Positions 9,584 through 18,830 of a DNA stretch of 64,000 nt are shown here, piece by piece. A program made the position numbers and the translations under genes. The stretch lies in NCBI RefSeq assembly GCF_000340215.1, contig NW_006921536.1:322886-386885 (forward strand), given 5' to 3'. The notes beneath the pieces are model-generated. The model made no database searches. It saw only the letters and a list, made by a program, of their open reading frames with translations, and was not told where the DNA came from. The DNA is from Pseudocercospora fijiensis CIRAD86 (lineage: Eukaryota > Ascomycota > Dothideomycetes > Mycosphaerellales > Mycosphaerellaceae). Each line of letters begins with the position of its first letter. The first letter of the stretch is position 1.

Positions 9584-11469
9584 TGTTCTGACGGGGAGGT
9601 AGAACATACTAAGTGGAGAAACGCTGAATTCGTGGACTGTGGCGGATGAGGGCCAGCGTTTGCGGCGTGTTGTGTGAAGGGTAGGATTGTCCGCGAACCC
9701 GGCGAGAGGTTTGGCGCCTACGCCGATGGGACCGAGACCGAGAATTTCTTCTTCTTTGCCGTCGGGTGGTGGTGGGAAGGCTGTGGCGGCGAATTCGTGT
9801 CTGTCTCCAGATAGAACAACGACACCGATTCCGGCTTTTGATGACCCGACGTCCCACATTGCTTCGAGGATGATCTGGCGTTCGCCGAGATATCCTCGCC
9901 ACGTGTCTTGTGCTCCGAACCACCAGTTTTTAGTGAAGGGGACAGAGCTGACCAAAATTTTCCACTTTACGCCTTGGGGTTCGGGACGCTGGAGCCAGGA
10001 CAGGACGTCTGAGAGTTGTTGGGCTCCAAGCATGGTTTTGGTAGGATGGCCTGTGATGGGATCTGAGCCGTTGGTGTTGTCGTTTGGAGAGCGGTAGCGG
10101 CGAGTATCGAGCATAAAGAACGTGGCTGGACCTTGTGTGAAGGTGAAGTATGTTTCGCCTTTACGTACCGCCGGAGGGTTGGCAGATATGTGGTAATGCT
10201 CGTAAGGGTCGTTGGCGGCTGGGAAGACTGAAGTGGTGTTTCCGGACCAGTCATTTTGGATCTCGTGGTCGTCGTATACGTGAATCCAAGGCAGTTCTTT
10301 GGTTGCATCTGGCCAGTCTGGAGACGCATATACCTGGCGGTAATTCCGTCGGTAGTCTTCCAGTGATCTGCCCTGCCCGCCCGGTACATCGATATAGATG
10401 AAATCTCCAAGGAAGAGCATGAAATGTGCTTTCAGACCTTTCAGCGCTTCCGACAAGTGGCGTAGCCCCGGTGCTGAAAGAGGATGTCTCAGTGGATTGT
10501 ACGGGAAATTGAGTTTGATGCATGATGAGTGTACAAAGGTGAATGTGTTGTGATTCTCGGCTCTGGTAGACAGCTGTCCTGTTCGTGGCGCTGTCGTGAA
10601 AAAGCCAGTCTGGTTGTTAACCGTCCATTGGTATCTCGTATCTGGCTTGAGTCCTGTGATCTCGAACGTGCCTGTGAAGTCTGTTCGCTCATCGACCCAT
10701 TCGACTTCACCAGCTGCTTTCCACGCCGTGTCTTGCGCAACGCCTCTGGACAACGGTGCGTCGGCGAAGCGATAAGAAGCGTAGACAGGCAAGCGAGCCA
10801 CTTCTGGTTCTCTGAACACGATATTGGCAGTCCGATCCGAGACGTACCCGACTCTGGCCATGGACAAGTCATGAGAAGGATACAAGTATGTTCCTCTGTT
10901 GACCAGGTCAAATGACATCAAGACTAGGGTAGCATTCAGGAGGATAGCCACGATACTCCATAGGTTGTTTGTAGGGCTCGGCAGGCCTATTGTCAATGTC
11001 CTAATTATCCTCGGATCTCTTTCAACCAGATCTATCTCCTCTTCAACCACCAGCTCTTTGCCAGGACCTGCGTTGCCATTGGCGTATCTTGTATCCACAT
11101 CAAGCACATCTCCAGGGACAGCGTCTCGAGTCTCAACGTGGAGGATGTCTGCTACGACTTTGAAAGGAGCGGTATTGACCAGGGTATACCAGAAGCTCGG
11201 CAAGTAGATCGCGAAGAGGGAGTAGATGATGGGAGGAAAGTGCTATTCATGGTTAGATGGGTCGTATCGGGAACCGCGGTCACAGTCAAGACTAACATGT
11301 CCAGGTATCTGGAGAAGCAAAAGTCAGCAGGTGAAGTGGTATAGCGACCCCGGCGCAAATAAAAGCTTTTGTTTACCCAGCGAAGGAAGATGAAAGCGGA
11401 AGCTCGCAGCAGGATTGAGCTGATTGCCGTGGTATACCAGGCGACATTATAGACGCCATCTGAAGACAT
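9584..11469 (-). CDS. PhoD-like (alkaline phosphatase D family) membrane protein, 3' end lost in gap
   Basis: Spliced model: exon 1 11377-11469, micro-exon 11297-11308 (12 nt, reading IPGH), exon 3 from 11242 down to the gap, with 588 aa visible. The introns 11309-11376 (GTAAAC..CCAG) and 11243-11296 (GTTAGT..ATAG) join FIFLRW to IPGH to HFPPIIYSLFAIYLPSF in one frame. Seen: hydrophobic N-terminal segments (about residues 10-30 and 36-55) and another near 115-135. The phosphatase domain follows, with the metal-site motifs FLGDFIYIDVPG, YDDHEIQNDW, FMLDTRRYR and LSGDRHEFAAT. PhoD enzymes are metal-dependent phosphomonoesterases or phosphodiesterases; the fungal membrane-anchored group is poorly studied. 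The last visible residues are SPLSMFYLPVRT, so probably only a short tail is missing. Confidence 0.85.
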
Positions 11470-11857
11470 CGTTACCGCATAGTCGAGACGAAGTGAGTGA
11501 GCTTGAGGGAAGACCACGTCTTTCTGATCGAGTGCCCATTCTGCGAATCCTGATTCGTTGCCATGAGCATGACGGCATCATGAAGGCATACCTACTTCTA
11601 CCATACCACTCATCAACACAACATCTCATCCCATCAAAGCAGCCCTAACAGTATATCGCCATCGTTCTCGGGGTCGTTCCAAAAGGCAAGCCCTACCAAG
11701 CCATCGCGGAGAGTTGTACGACACGACCGGCTGAACAATGTCTCCGAGGACCCAAGAATCATTCCTATCATATCATATAAAATCCCTCCGAAACAAACCA
11801 ACAAGGTCAAGTACCTACTGTACACACCCATTCCATCTCATATATCAAACTCCCACT

Positions 11858-12431
11858 ATGTCCTCATCCCCCCCTTGGCCCCCCGAAACCTCCACCTGGA
11901 AAACCTACCCTCTCCACTGCCACTGCGGCACAATCCGCCTGACCATGAAAATCTCACCACCACTCTTCCCATCCTCCTCCTCCTCCTCTTCCGAGCCAAA
12001 CAACCAAGACGTATACCCCGTAGGAGAATGCAATTGCTCCTTTTGCGAAAGAAACGGCTACTTAAGCGTCCACCCAAGAGCTTCAAACGTCGAAATCACT
12101 CGGGGAGAGGAAGCGATAACGAAGTATAAATTTGGAGCGAAACAAAATCCGCATTGGTTTTGCAAAAATTGTGGGAGTGTGATTGCGACGGATTTAAAGG
12201 TTTTGTGTGAGGGGTTGGGGATTGAGAGGAGGTATGTATATATACACAGAATTTGGTTTTTTTTTAAATTGTTGGTGAGTTTGATTTTGGGAGAGGGGAA
12301 AGCTGATGAGCGGTTGATTTTTCAGGTATACGATTAATGTTCGAATGCTCAAGGATTTTGATGCGAAGAAGTTGAAGATACAGAAAGTGGAGTTTATGAA
12401 GGATCAGCCGCCGAAGTATGAGATCGACTGA
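11858..12431 (+). CDS. GFA / CENP-V-like zinc-binding domain protein
   Basis: Spliced model: 11858-12231 and 12326-12431, 159 aa. The intron 12232-12325 runs from GTATGT to TTTCAG and restores an Arg codon. Seen: the zinc ligands of the GFA fold, HCHCGTIRL (about residue 19), CNCSFCERNGYLSVHP (about 55) and FCKNCGSV (about 100). The length is normal for the family. GFA proteins were named for glutathione-dependent formaldehyde activation, but the enzymatic role of most fungal members is unproven. A Ser run splits the N-terminal part. The gene is transcribed away from the PhoD-like gene, with about 390 bases between start codons. Confidence 0.85.
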
Positions 12432-12569
12432 GACGAGAGGCAACGGCAGTGAATCAGAAACAGCAATGGAGCATCAAAGGAGTCTTTCGTCATTATCATC
12501 ATCGCTGTGGTTCTCATCTCTATGCTATGTTGCGAACCGTAAACCGAAGTCTGTCGCTATGCAAAATGC

Positions 12570-14624
12570 TTACGAGTCTTGCAACTCTTTGTCTACAGCT
12601 TCGAAGCCATTCAAGAAACCCAGAAACATGATCACGCCAAAGCCTGGGTCAAGTGCACCAGTAGTGGCTCTGATGGAGTGCATACTCAGTTGTGCCAGAC
12701 CGGCGTCAATAGCTCGCACGCCAAGCGCCGACGAAAGCATAGGCCCGACTGTGCCTCCAGACCGGGAGTCGTTCCTGATCTGGAAGACCTGTAGCTGTGC
12801 TCCGACCTTATCGGCACATCGTTTCAGGATGGTGGTCGATATAGAGTCGGTCGTCATGTGTCCATTGGAGTCTGCTGCTATCGCAACACCGACATTGAGG
12901 TGAGGGGCATGGTTCTCAAGGTAGACGCCTAGGAAGTTGGGGTTCACAGCGTGCGTCACGTCTGATGAGACCATGAATGAGTTAGCCATGGTCCTTCCCA
13001 TCAGGTCTGAGTCTGGCTTGTGTCCAGCCAAAGATCCCACAGCACGCTCCAGTGTGATAGGGAGGAAGTTGCCCTTTGCACCTTGTCGAAGCAGAGATCC
13101 AATTTCTTCATCATCGAAGAGACCGACAACCTTGATGATGGAGCTGCTATTGGTGTCACTTTGGGCTTCGATCAATGCTTGAAGTGCAGCCCATGAGCAG
13201 AGTTTGTCATCGATTCGTCCAGCAGAGATGAATTCCTTGTTCAGACCCGCAAGAGTGGCCGGCTGGACATCAAACAACTCAAGCTCCCAATTCACGATGT
13301 TCGCGTAGCTGCTGGTGTTCAAGCCGAGAGCCTTGGCGATAGCGCTGACAAGAGCCGGCGGCTGAGTGCTGATGAAGCTACCCACCGAACCGTCAGCACG
13401 GCCAAGAAGCGAGGGCTGGCTGAACGGCTCGACATGCGGCTCCACCATCTTGCTTTGCGAATCGCTGCTGTCAAGGCCTATGACTGGCACCATCTGGGTT
13501 TCCTTGTTGAATGGTCCTTGTGCAGGCGCGCCGAAGTGCTCTGCCAGGCTTGGGATCTTGGCGATGGGCCAGTCCAGCTTGACAAGCTTAGTGACGATCT
13601 TACTACCCTCCTTGATGTGTACACGACCACCAATTCCCAGATCGCGGTCCCACCAAGTCTTACCGAGGCCGCCTGCATATGGAGCAACACCGAGCTGGAG
13701 GAATCCTGCCTTGTTCGGGACTTGCGACACTGGCTTCAGCTTTGCCGTCAAAGCATCGACATGACCAGCAAGAATGGCAGTACCATTTCCTGGCTCGTAG
13801 TTTGCACCGACGACGAATGCGATGAGCGACGAGCCATTGCGATCGACGAAGTACTTGCCCGAAGGCTGGATATCCCACGAGTTTCTCTCGCTGAGCTGTG
13901 TGAATCCTTGCTCTTTCAGGTCGTTCTTCAGTGCATCGACTGCGTGGAAGACAGTAGGATTATTAGTCATGAAATCGCAGAACGGCTTGGTGTACTTCGC
14001 GGCATTCTCGCGCGTTGCCTGTGGGAACCGCGTCTGCTTCTCTTTTTCGGCCAAGAGCAGGTCGCTGATTTCGCCTGTTACAGCAGCCATTTGAGCATCT
14101 GACATGCGTTCGTCATCTCCTGCAAGGTGGACGTTGCAACCAAGACAGTCTTTCATTTGTTCCGAAAGCTTCTTGTCGGACATGACGAGTCGCGAATTTG
14201 TTGAGCCCAGCTCCGATGGTATCTGTTCAGGCAAGATACTGCCAGCCTGTTGCCTGTTGAAGTTCGAGAGCATCGATCGCAGCTGAGCAGTGCTCATCGG
14301 CTGTGCGTTGCTCGTCGCACCTGCTCCGAGATTCTTCGCCTCTTCTGGCTCAACGCTCAGAGGAGCTGGCTCCCAAGACATGCCACTTGGCTGTGACCGC
14401 CTCTTGCTTTGCTCAAGTCCACTTGAGGCCATTGCTCTCTGGCCTTGTTGCTGCTCCAGCCTTGCACAGACAGGGCACGGGTAGCCTCGAAGAAGCCATA
14501 CCGTCCGATCTGCTGCTGCACATTCCGTACATCTTTGAGGTATGCCTTTTGGCTTCGAGTCGAGCGTTTGTGTTGCTGGAGCTGTTGCAGATGCCTTCGA
14601 GCTCGAGATGTTGAGGTCGGCCAT
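12570..14624 (-). CDS. M18 family aminopeptidase (vacuolar Lap4/Ape1 or aspartyl aminopeptidase type)
   Basis: Single exon, 684 aa from the ATG at 14624. An in-frame ATG at 14666 would add 14 residues. Seen: an unusual N-terminal extension of about 200 residues with a zinc-ribbon-like pair CTEC..CPVC, then the M18 peptidase. Metal-site and catalytic motifs in order: AGHVDALTAKLKP, WWDRDLGIGGRV, AGRIDDKLCSWAAL, GLFDDEEIGSLLRQGAKG, SSDVTHAVNPNF, NDSRSGGTVGPM and LAQLSMHSIR. These match the vacuolar aminopeptidase I / DNPEP family, dodecameric zinc enzymes that remove N-terminal residues. Vacuolar delivery by the Cvt/autophagy route is known for yeast Ape1 and only inferred here. The long Cys-containing N-terminal extension is longer than in yeast. 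Confidence 0.9.
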   Translation of the reverse strand: MADLNISSSKASATAPATQTLDSKPKGIPQRCTECAAADRTVWLLRGYPCPVCARLEQQQGQRAMASSGLEQSKRRSQPSGMSWEPAPLSVEPEEAKNLGAGATSNAQPMSTAQLRSMLSNFNRQQAGSILPEQIPSELGSTNSRLVMSDKKLSEQMKDCLGCNVHLAGDDERMSDAQMAAVTGEISDLLLAEKEKQTRFPQATRENAAKYTKPFCDFMTNNPTVFHAVDALKNDLKEQGFTQLSERNSWDIQPSGKYFVDRNGSSLIAFVVGANYEPGNGTAILAGHVDALTAKLKPVSQVPNKAGFLQLGVAPYAGGLGKTWWDRDLGIGGRVHIKEGSKIVTKLVKLDWPIAKIPSLAEHFGAPAQGPFNKETQMVPVIGLDSSDSQSKMVEPHVEPFSQPSLLGRADGSVGSFISTQPPALVSAIAKALGLNTSSYANIVNWELELFDVQPATLAGLNKEFISAGRIDDKLCSWAALQALIEAQSDTNSSSIIKVVGLFDDEEIGSLLRQGAKGNFLPITLERAVGSLAGHKPDSDLMGRTMANSFMVSSDVTHAVNPNFLGVYLENHAPHLNVGVAIAADSNGHMTTDSISTTILKRCADKVGAQLQVFQIRNDSRSGGTVGPMLSSALGVRAIDAGLAQLSMHSIRATTGALDPGFGVIMFLGFLNGFEAVDKELQDS

Positions 14625-14903
14625 GCTTTCGCGGAGGCACTGCCGCGAAGCTACGTTGCGGACCATGATGGACGAGAATGGAGCAAAACAGACCAAGATA
14701 ACACCAATATATACGCGCCTGCAGAGGGTGTGGAGAAGGGTGAGTTGGCTTATCTCTAACTGATCTGGTGATATGTTGTTGCTGGCCGTGCCTGAAACAT
14801 ATTGACATGGGGCGACTCGAAGCTCCAGCCTCCCGCGGCGGCTGACGTTTCTTGGCATTCATGCCTTCTATGGCTGCTATCTCGTGCATTACCATTACAT
14901 CCA

Positions 14904-16166
14904 TTACAACATTTCTTCTCCAACGAACTCGCCAGCATACGTGACATCGCTAGGCTCATTCATTCTCGCCCAGAGTGACCTCATCTCATCACGCTCTACA
15001 AGATTGTTCTTCCCAGCTGCTGCTATCTGCGCCACCGAGTTCTCACGCTCAATCTGCACTGTGGGATTGTTAGCAACATGGTCCTGCTGAGATGCATGCT
15101 GGCCTGACTCACCATGAAGGAAGACAGCTGTGCGCTTGCCGGTGAAGAAGGCATGCGGCACATTGGTCACGTTGTCTGAGTTTGCATCTCCAATCGCGAA
15201 GATGCCCGGCACATTCGTCGCCAGTCCTTTGGCGTTATCTGCTGCGAGCTTTTCGCCATAGAGCTGGACGCCGGCATTCTGTCCGACTTTCGACTTCTGT
15301 TCAGATGGGAAGTCTGCGAAGAATGCATTTCGCAAAGTGGTGCCACCATCAGCGAACTTAACCTGGAACAGATCATGCTCGGGGTGAGTTGGCAGGCTCG
15401 GGTCCGCGAAAGGCGATGCTCCATCTTTCAGACGCGTGATCGATGCCAGCGTTCGGTTCTCGATCTTGACGTTCTGCAGCTTCAAATAGGTCTCCCAACC
15501 TGGAAACTTGGTCTCTGTGATGTTTCGGTTCTCTGGCGTGTCCGTTCCATTGACGAAGAGGATAATGTCGGTGTTCAAGGTCAGAATCTCGCGGACGCTG
15601 GTGACTGCACTGTCGAGACGAGCGAGAATACCGAGCGCTTGATCAGCGTGTTCGTGTCCATCACACCAAGGACACCAATATATGCCCTTGCCCCAGCATT
15701 CCGCAATCCCTGGAGTGGAGGGCAGAATGTCTTTCATCCCTGTTCCGATAACGACCTTGCGAGCCGTCAAGGATGCAGACTTGTCTCCAGGATAGTCGAC
15801 CAGAACTTTGAAGAAAGTGTTGTTGTTCTGTGGTTGGACTGCAGTCACCGTTCCATTAACAAGTGAGACAGTGCCATAATCTCCAATCTGCTGTCTGGCA
15901 GCGAAGCGGAGCCATGCTGGAGTCACGCCATCGAAGCCGATAATGTCATGAGCGTGTCGAGTTGGGTCGTTTCGGTATTCGCCTGAGTCGATCATCAAGA
16001 CATTTCGTCGTACTCTTGCCAAGCCGCTTGTTGCTGCCAGGCCAGCTGGACCACCGCCGATGACTATAGCATCGTAGTCTGCCTGAATTGCTGGTGCAAG
16101 CAGTGGTGCTGCATTGACAGTGGCAATAATGAGCAAGCAAAGGCGAAATATCATCTGAAACACCAT
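14904..16166 (-). CDS. Secreted thioredoxin-reductase-like FAD oxidoreductase
   Basis: Spliced model: 15113-16166 and 14904-15058, 402 aa. The 54-nt intron (GTGAGT, branch GCTAAC, CCCACAG) is in frame and joins FLH to VQIEREN. Seen: an N-terminal signal peptide (MIFRLCLLIIATVNA, about residues 5-19); the FAD-binding GGGPAGLAA at about residues 37-45; an active-site-type CPWC in a GIYWCPWCDGHE context near residue 167; and the second FAD motif FAIGDANSDNVTNV. The family includes thioredoxin reductases and dithiol oxidases of the GliT type. The CxxC supports redox chemistry on a disulfide or dithiol. The signal peptide points to the secretory route, which is unusual for thioredoxin reductase itself. 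The substrate is unknown. Confidence 0.85.
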   Translation of the reverse strand: MVFQMIFRLCLLIIATVNAAPLLAPAIQADYDAIVIGGGPAGLAATSGLARVRRNVLMIDSGEYRNDPTRHAHDIIGFDGVTPAWLRFAARQQIGDYGTVSLVNGTVTAVQPQNNNTFFKVLVDYPGDKSASLTARKVVIGTGMKDILPSTPGIAECWGKGIYWCPWCDGHEHADQALGILARLDSAVTSVREILTLNTDIILFVNGTDTPENRNITETKFPGWETYLKLQNVKIENRTLASITRLKDGASPFADPSLPTHPEHDLFQVKFADGGTTLRNAFFADFPSEQKSKVGQNAGVQLYGEKLAADNAKGLATNVPGIFAIGDANSDNVTNVPHAFFTGKRTAVFLHGESGQHASQQDHVANNPTVQIERENSVAQIAAAGKNNLVERDEMRSLWARMNEPSDVTYAGEFVGEEML

Positions 16167-16723
16167 CTTGTAATGATGCTCTGCGGAGCCTCGAGAGCTG
16201 GCTGGTGCAGGAAGGATGAATTGATCTGGCGGTCTGCGTTCAAATACTTATGCCTTCTCTTAACAAATCGTTGAAACCAATGGAGGTAACAGGTACGTCA
16301 GGGCACATTGGTGTGCAGTTGCAATGCATGAGTTGTTGGCAGTAACTTTATAGGGATGTTGCAGAGGTCGTGCATTGATACTAATAAATCCAGTGGGATC
16401 TGCATGGAACCACCAGCCGTCACACTTTAAAAAAGCACAGCCCACCTCTCCACAGCTCTGAAACCCAATCGCTCAAAGCCTTCAACGCACTCACGACATC
16501 GTTGTTGTGGTTCTCCGGTCATGCAACTTCTGGTTGTCATGTTGCACACGACCACAGTTTCGGAAATGCTTGGCGATGTTGCTTGGGCGACTGATCACAG
16601 CATATGAGAGCGAGATGCAAGAGATGATCCACCAAGTCAGCTGAAAAGCGTGGACCCCACGTCCATGCCAACATTCATTTTGAACTTAACACCTCAACCC
16701 GAACAATGGCACCACCGCAAATT
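16167..16723. other. Promoter region of the flavoprotein gene
   Basis: Gene-free 557 bases between the start codon of the flavoprotein gene and the 3' end of the short-chain dehydrogenase gene. No distinct motif is seen. Confidence 0.4.
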
Positions 16724-17647
16724 CTACACACCATCCGTACTCAAAGCCACCTCCCTCACAGCCTCCCAATCATGCCCCAACTTCTTCACCTTCTCCTCAA
16801 ACCTCTTATAACAATCCGGACCAAGCGGCAACCTCTGCACTTTCCCCTTCAAACCCCCCGCCTCACCAGTCCCAGCCGCAACCTGCACAATCGCTTCTGC
16901 GCCTTTGATAGGATCACCCGGCTGCTTTCCATGAACATCCCGGAAGCGATCGATCACATTTTTCGCGGCCGGGTATGCATCCAAAGTCTCCATGCTGTTG
17001 GTGACGAAGGCTCCTAAGAAGTTTGTGCGGAAAGCTCCGGGCTCGACGATCAGGACGTGGATGTTGTAGTCTGCGACTTCGCGCGCAAGGCACTCGGACA
17101 GGCCTTCGAGACCGAATTTTGAGGCGGCGTAGAGGGAGCAGGAAGGTAGACCGTCGATGCCGGCGATGGATGTGATGTTCACGATCGTGCCGGACTTGCG
17201 GGCGCGGAAGCTGGGGAGGGCGGCTCGAATGAGACGGAGGGGACCATAGAGATTGACCTCCATCTGAGAGCGCGCTTCCTCGTCGCTGAAACGAAATAAA
17301 ATGTCAGTGCAGGCTGAAGACTTGCGCATGTAGATAGAATATATCGACACTCACGTAAAGTCTTCAAGAGCACCCAAATAAGACATGCCCGCATTATTGC
17401 AGAGGATGTCAATGTGGCCATAGATCTGCTCTGCCTCTTGCCAGACCTTGGTACACGCTTCTGCTTGCGTAACATCGAGTTCCAAAATCTTGCCGCCTGC
17501 ACTCTCGATTCTCTGAACATTCTCTGCCGCACGCTTTCGGTTACGGACTGTTCCAACGACCTTGTGTCCAGCTTTCAGCGCTGCAATGGCGATTTCCGCG
17601 CCGAAGCCAGCAGATACACCAGTGATGAAGAAACTCTGGGAGGACAT
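16724..17647 (-). CDS. Short-chain dehydrogenase/reductase (classical SDR)
   Basis: Spliced model: 17355-17647 and 16724-17285, 284 aa. The intron 17286-17354 (GTGAGT..TTTCAG) splits a Thr codon in LEDFTDEEAR. Seen: the NAD(P) motif TGVSAGFG at about residues 9-16, the structural CNNAG near residue 86, an active-site Ser in NITSIAG, and YAASK with the catalytic Tyr and Lys. The Arg after TV (GTVRNRKR) suggests an NADP preference. The C-terminal region is like that of fungal reductases of unknown substrate. A mobile element inserted about 235 bases upstream of the start lies in the promoter region. Confidence 0.88.
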
Positions 17648-17872
17648 TTTTGTTTCAATGGACTCTTCAGGAGTGTTATTGTGATCCAATTTGTTGTTGA
17701 GTTTGCTCTGGTTGTTCATATGGAGGTATGTACGTTTTTTAATATCTCCCAACTTGGTCGGGAATACGTTCCATCTTAGTCGGCCTTAGCACTAAGTCCG
17801 ATGCATATGCTCTTGTTCCCGCTGCTGTTCCTCTGAGGAAGTCACGATCTCGTGAGAGCGTCAGCCATGTAC

Positions 17873-18195
17873 AGGGTGTCTTCTTGATTACTTCCCCGAG
17901 CCCTAGCTGGCAACCGAGCCCCAATATTCCTAGGAATTTGACTTAGCTTTAGATAAGCGAGGCGAGCTTGCGAGCAAAGTGAGTACTCGGAGTAGCGAGC
18001 TACGAGCGTCAGCTACGACGTACGATACCCGAGCGCGTAAGGCAGTACCCCTTAGAAATGTAGTATCTTTCTTTTCCTTAATAAACGAGCCTAAGGCGAG
18101 AGAGGCGAGAGTGTCGTACAGACTCGTATTCATTCAGTATCGCTTAGGAATTGATAGGTAGCTAGGGCTCGGGGAAGTAACCAAGAGGGTGTCTT
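17873..18195. mobile_element. Non-autonomous inverted-repeat element with 10-bp target duplication
   Basis: The element is 17883-18185 (303 bp). Its terminal inverted repeats, 17883-17908 and 18160-18185, are 26 bp with one mismatch; the left end starts CTTGATTACTTCCCCGAGCC. The 10-mer AGGGTGTCTT directly flanks it on both sides (17873-17882 and 18186-18195). The inside has no open frame of useful length and is rich in CGAGC-like words. A 9-11 bp target duplication is typical of Mutator-like elements, so this is probably a MULE-derived MITE; the class is inferred. Confidence 0.8.
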
Positions 18196-18830
18196 AGGCA
18201 TTCGTGGAGCCGGTCGGGGGCCAAGGACCGTGCTAAGGTCTCCTAATCGTTTCAACGTGTTTGTGGACGGACTTGCGCGAAGATTACAGTACATCAAATC
18301 TGCCTTCAACGAGTGGGTGGAAAGTAAGCGCTACGGAGCGGACACCCTGTAGGCGAAGAAGTCCTGCCAAGTTCTTGGCAAATAGAGGGTGGGAGAAAGC
18401 ACATGCCTGTAGAATATCTCCTGGCATACGACAGTGGGTAACTGTTGAAGATATGCTGTTGTCAGCAGTGATCTGTGAATGCATAGGACACCCCTGTATG
18501 CGGCTTCAACCATAAGCTGTTGCAGAGCTGTACGATCCATGAAACTCGCAGTCGTATATATGCATCCTTCATGCTGATGCAATTTGGAAGCCGAATCTGG
18601 GCATTACTGGTCCGAGCGCCGAAGCGAGGCTGAGGGCTGAAAATCCAGAGGCATTACGCATACACTGCAAGGCACGACGCGTTCACAGTCAATATTTGAT
18701 ACCGCTTTCGTGTTGCAAGTACACTGACAATGTGGTCTGTCCGAGGCTTTTGGGAGACACACGCGACCGGAGGACGTCCTGAAGGAGTAAGGCATCATGT
18801 CGGGAATTAAGTAAGCGTGTGAGCATAGGA
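18196..18830. other. Intergenic
   Basis: No supported gene in about 0.63 kb between the inverted-repeat element and the 3' end of the Vps18 gene. It contains short open frames only, without domain support. Confidence 0.4.

Noticed and set aside
17779..18235. A second, outer inverted pair around the 303-bp element (CCTTAGCAC and its complement)
   Set aside because: The match is short and imperfect and has no target duplication, so I do not extend the element to include it.
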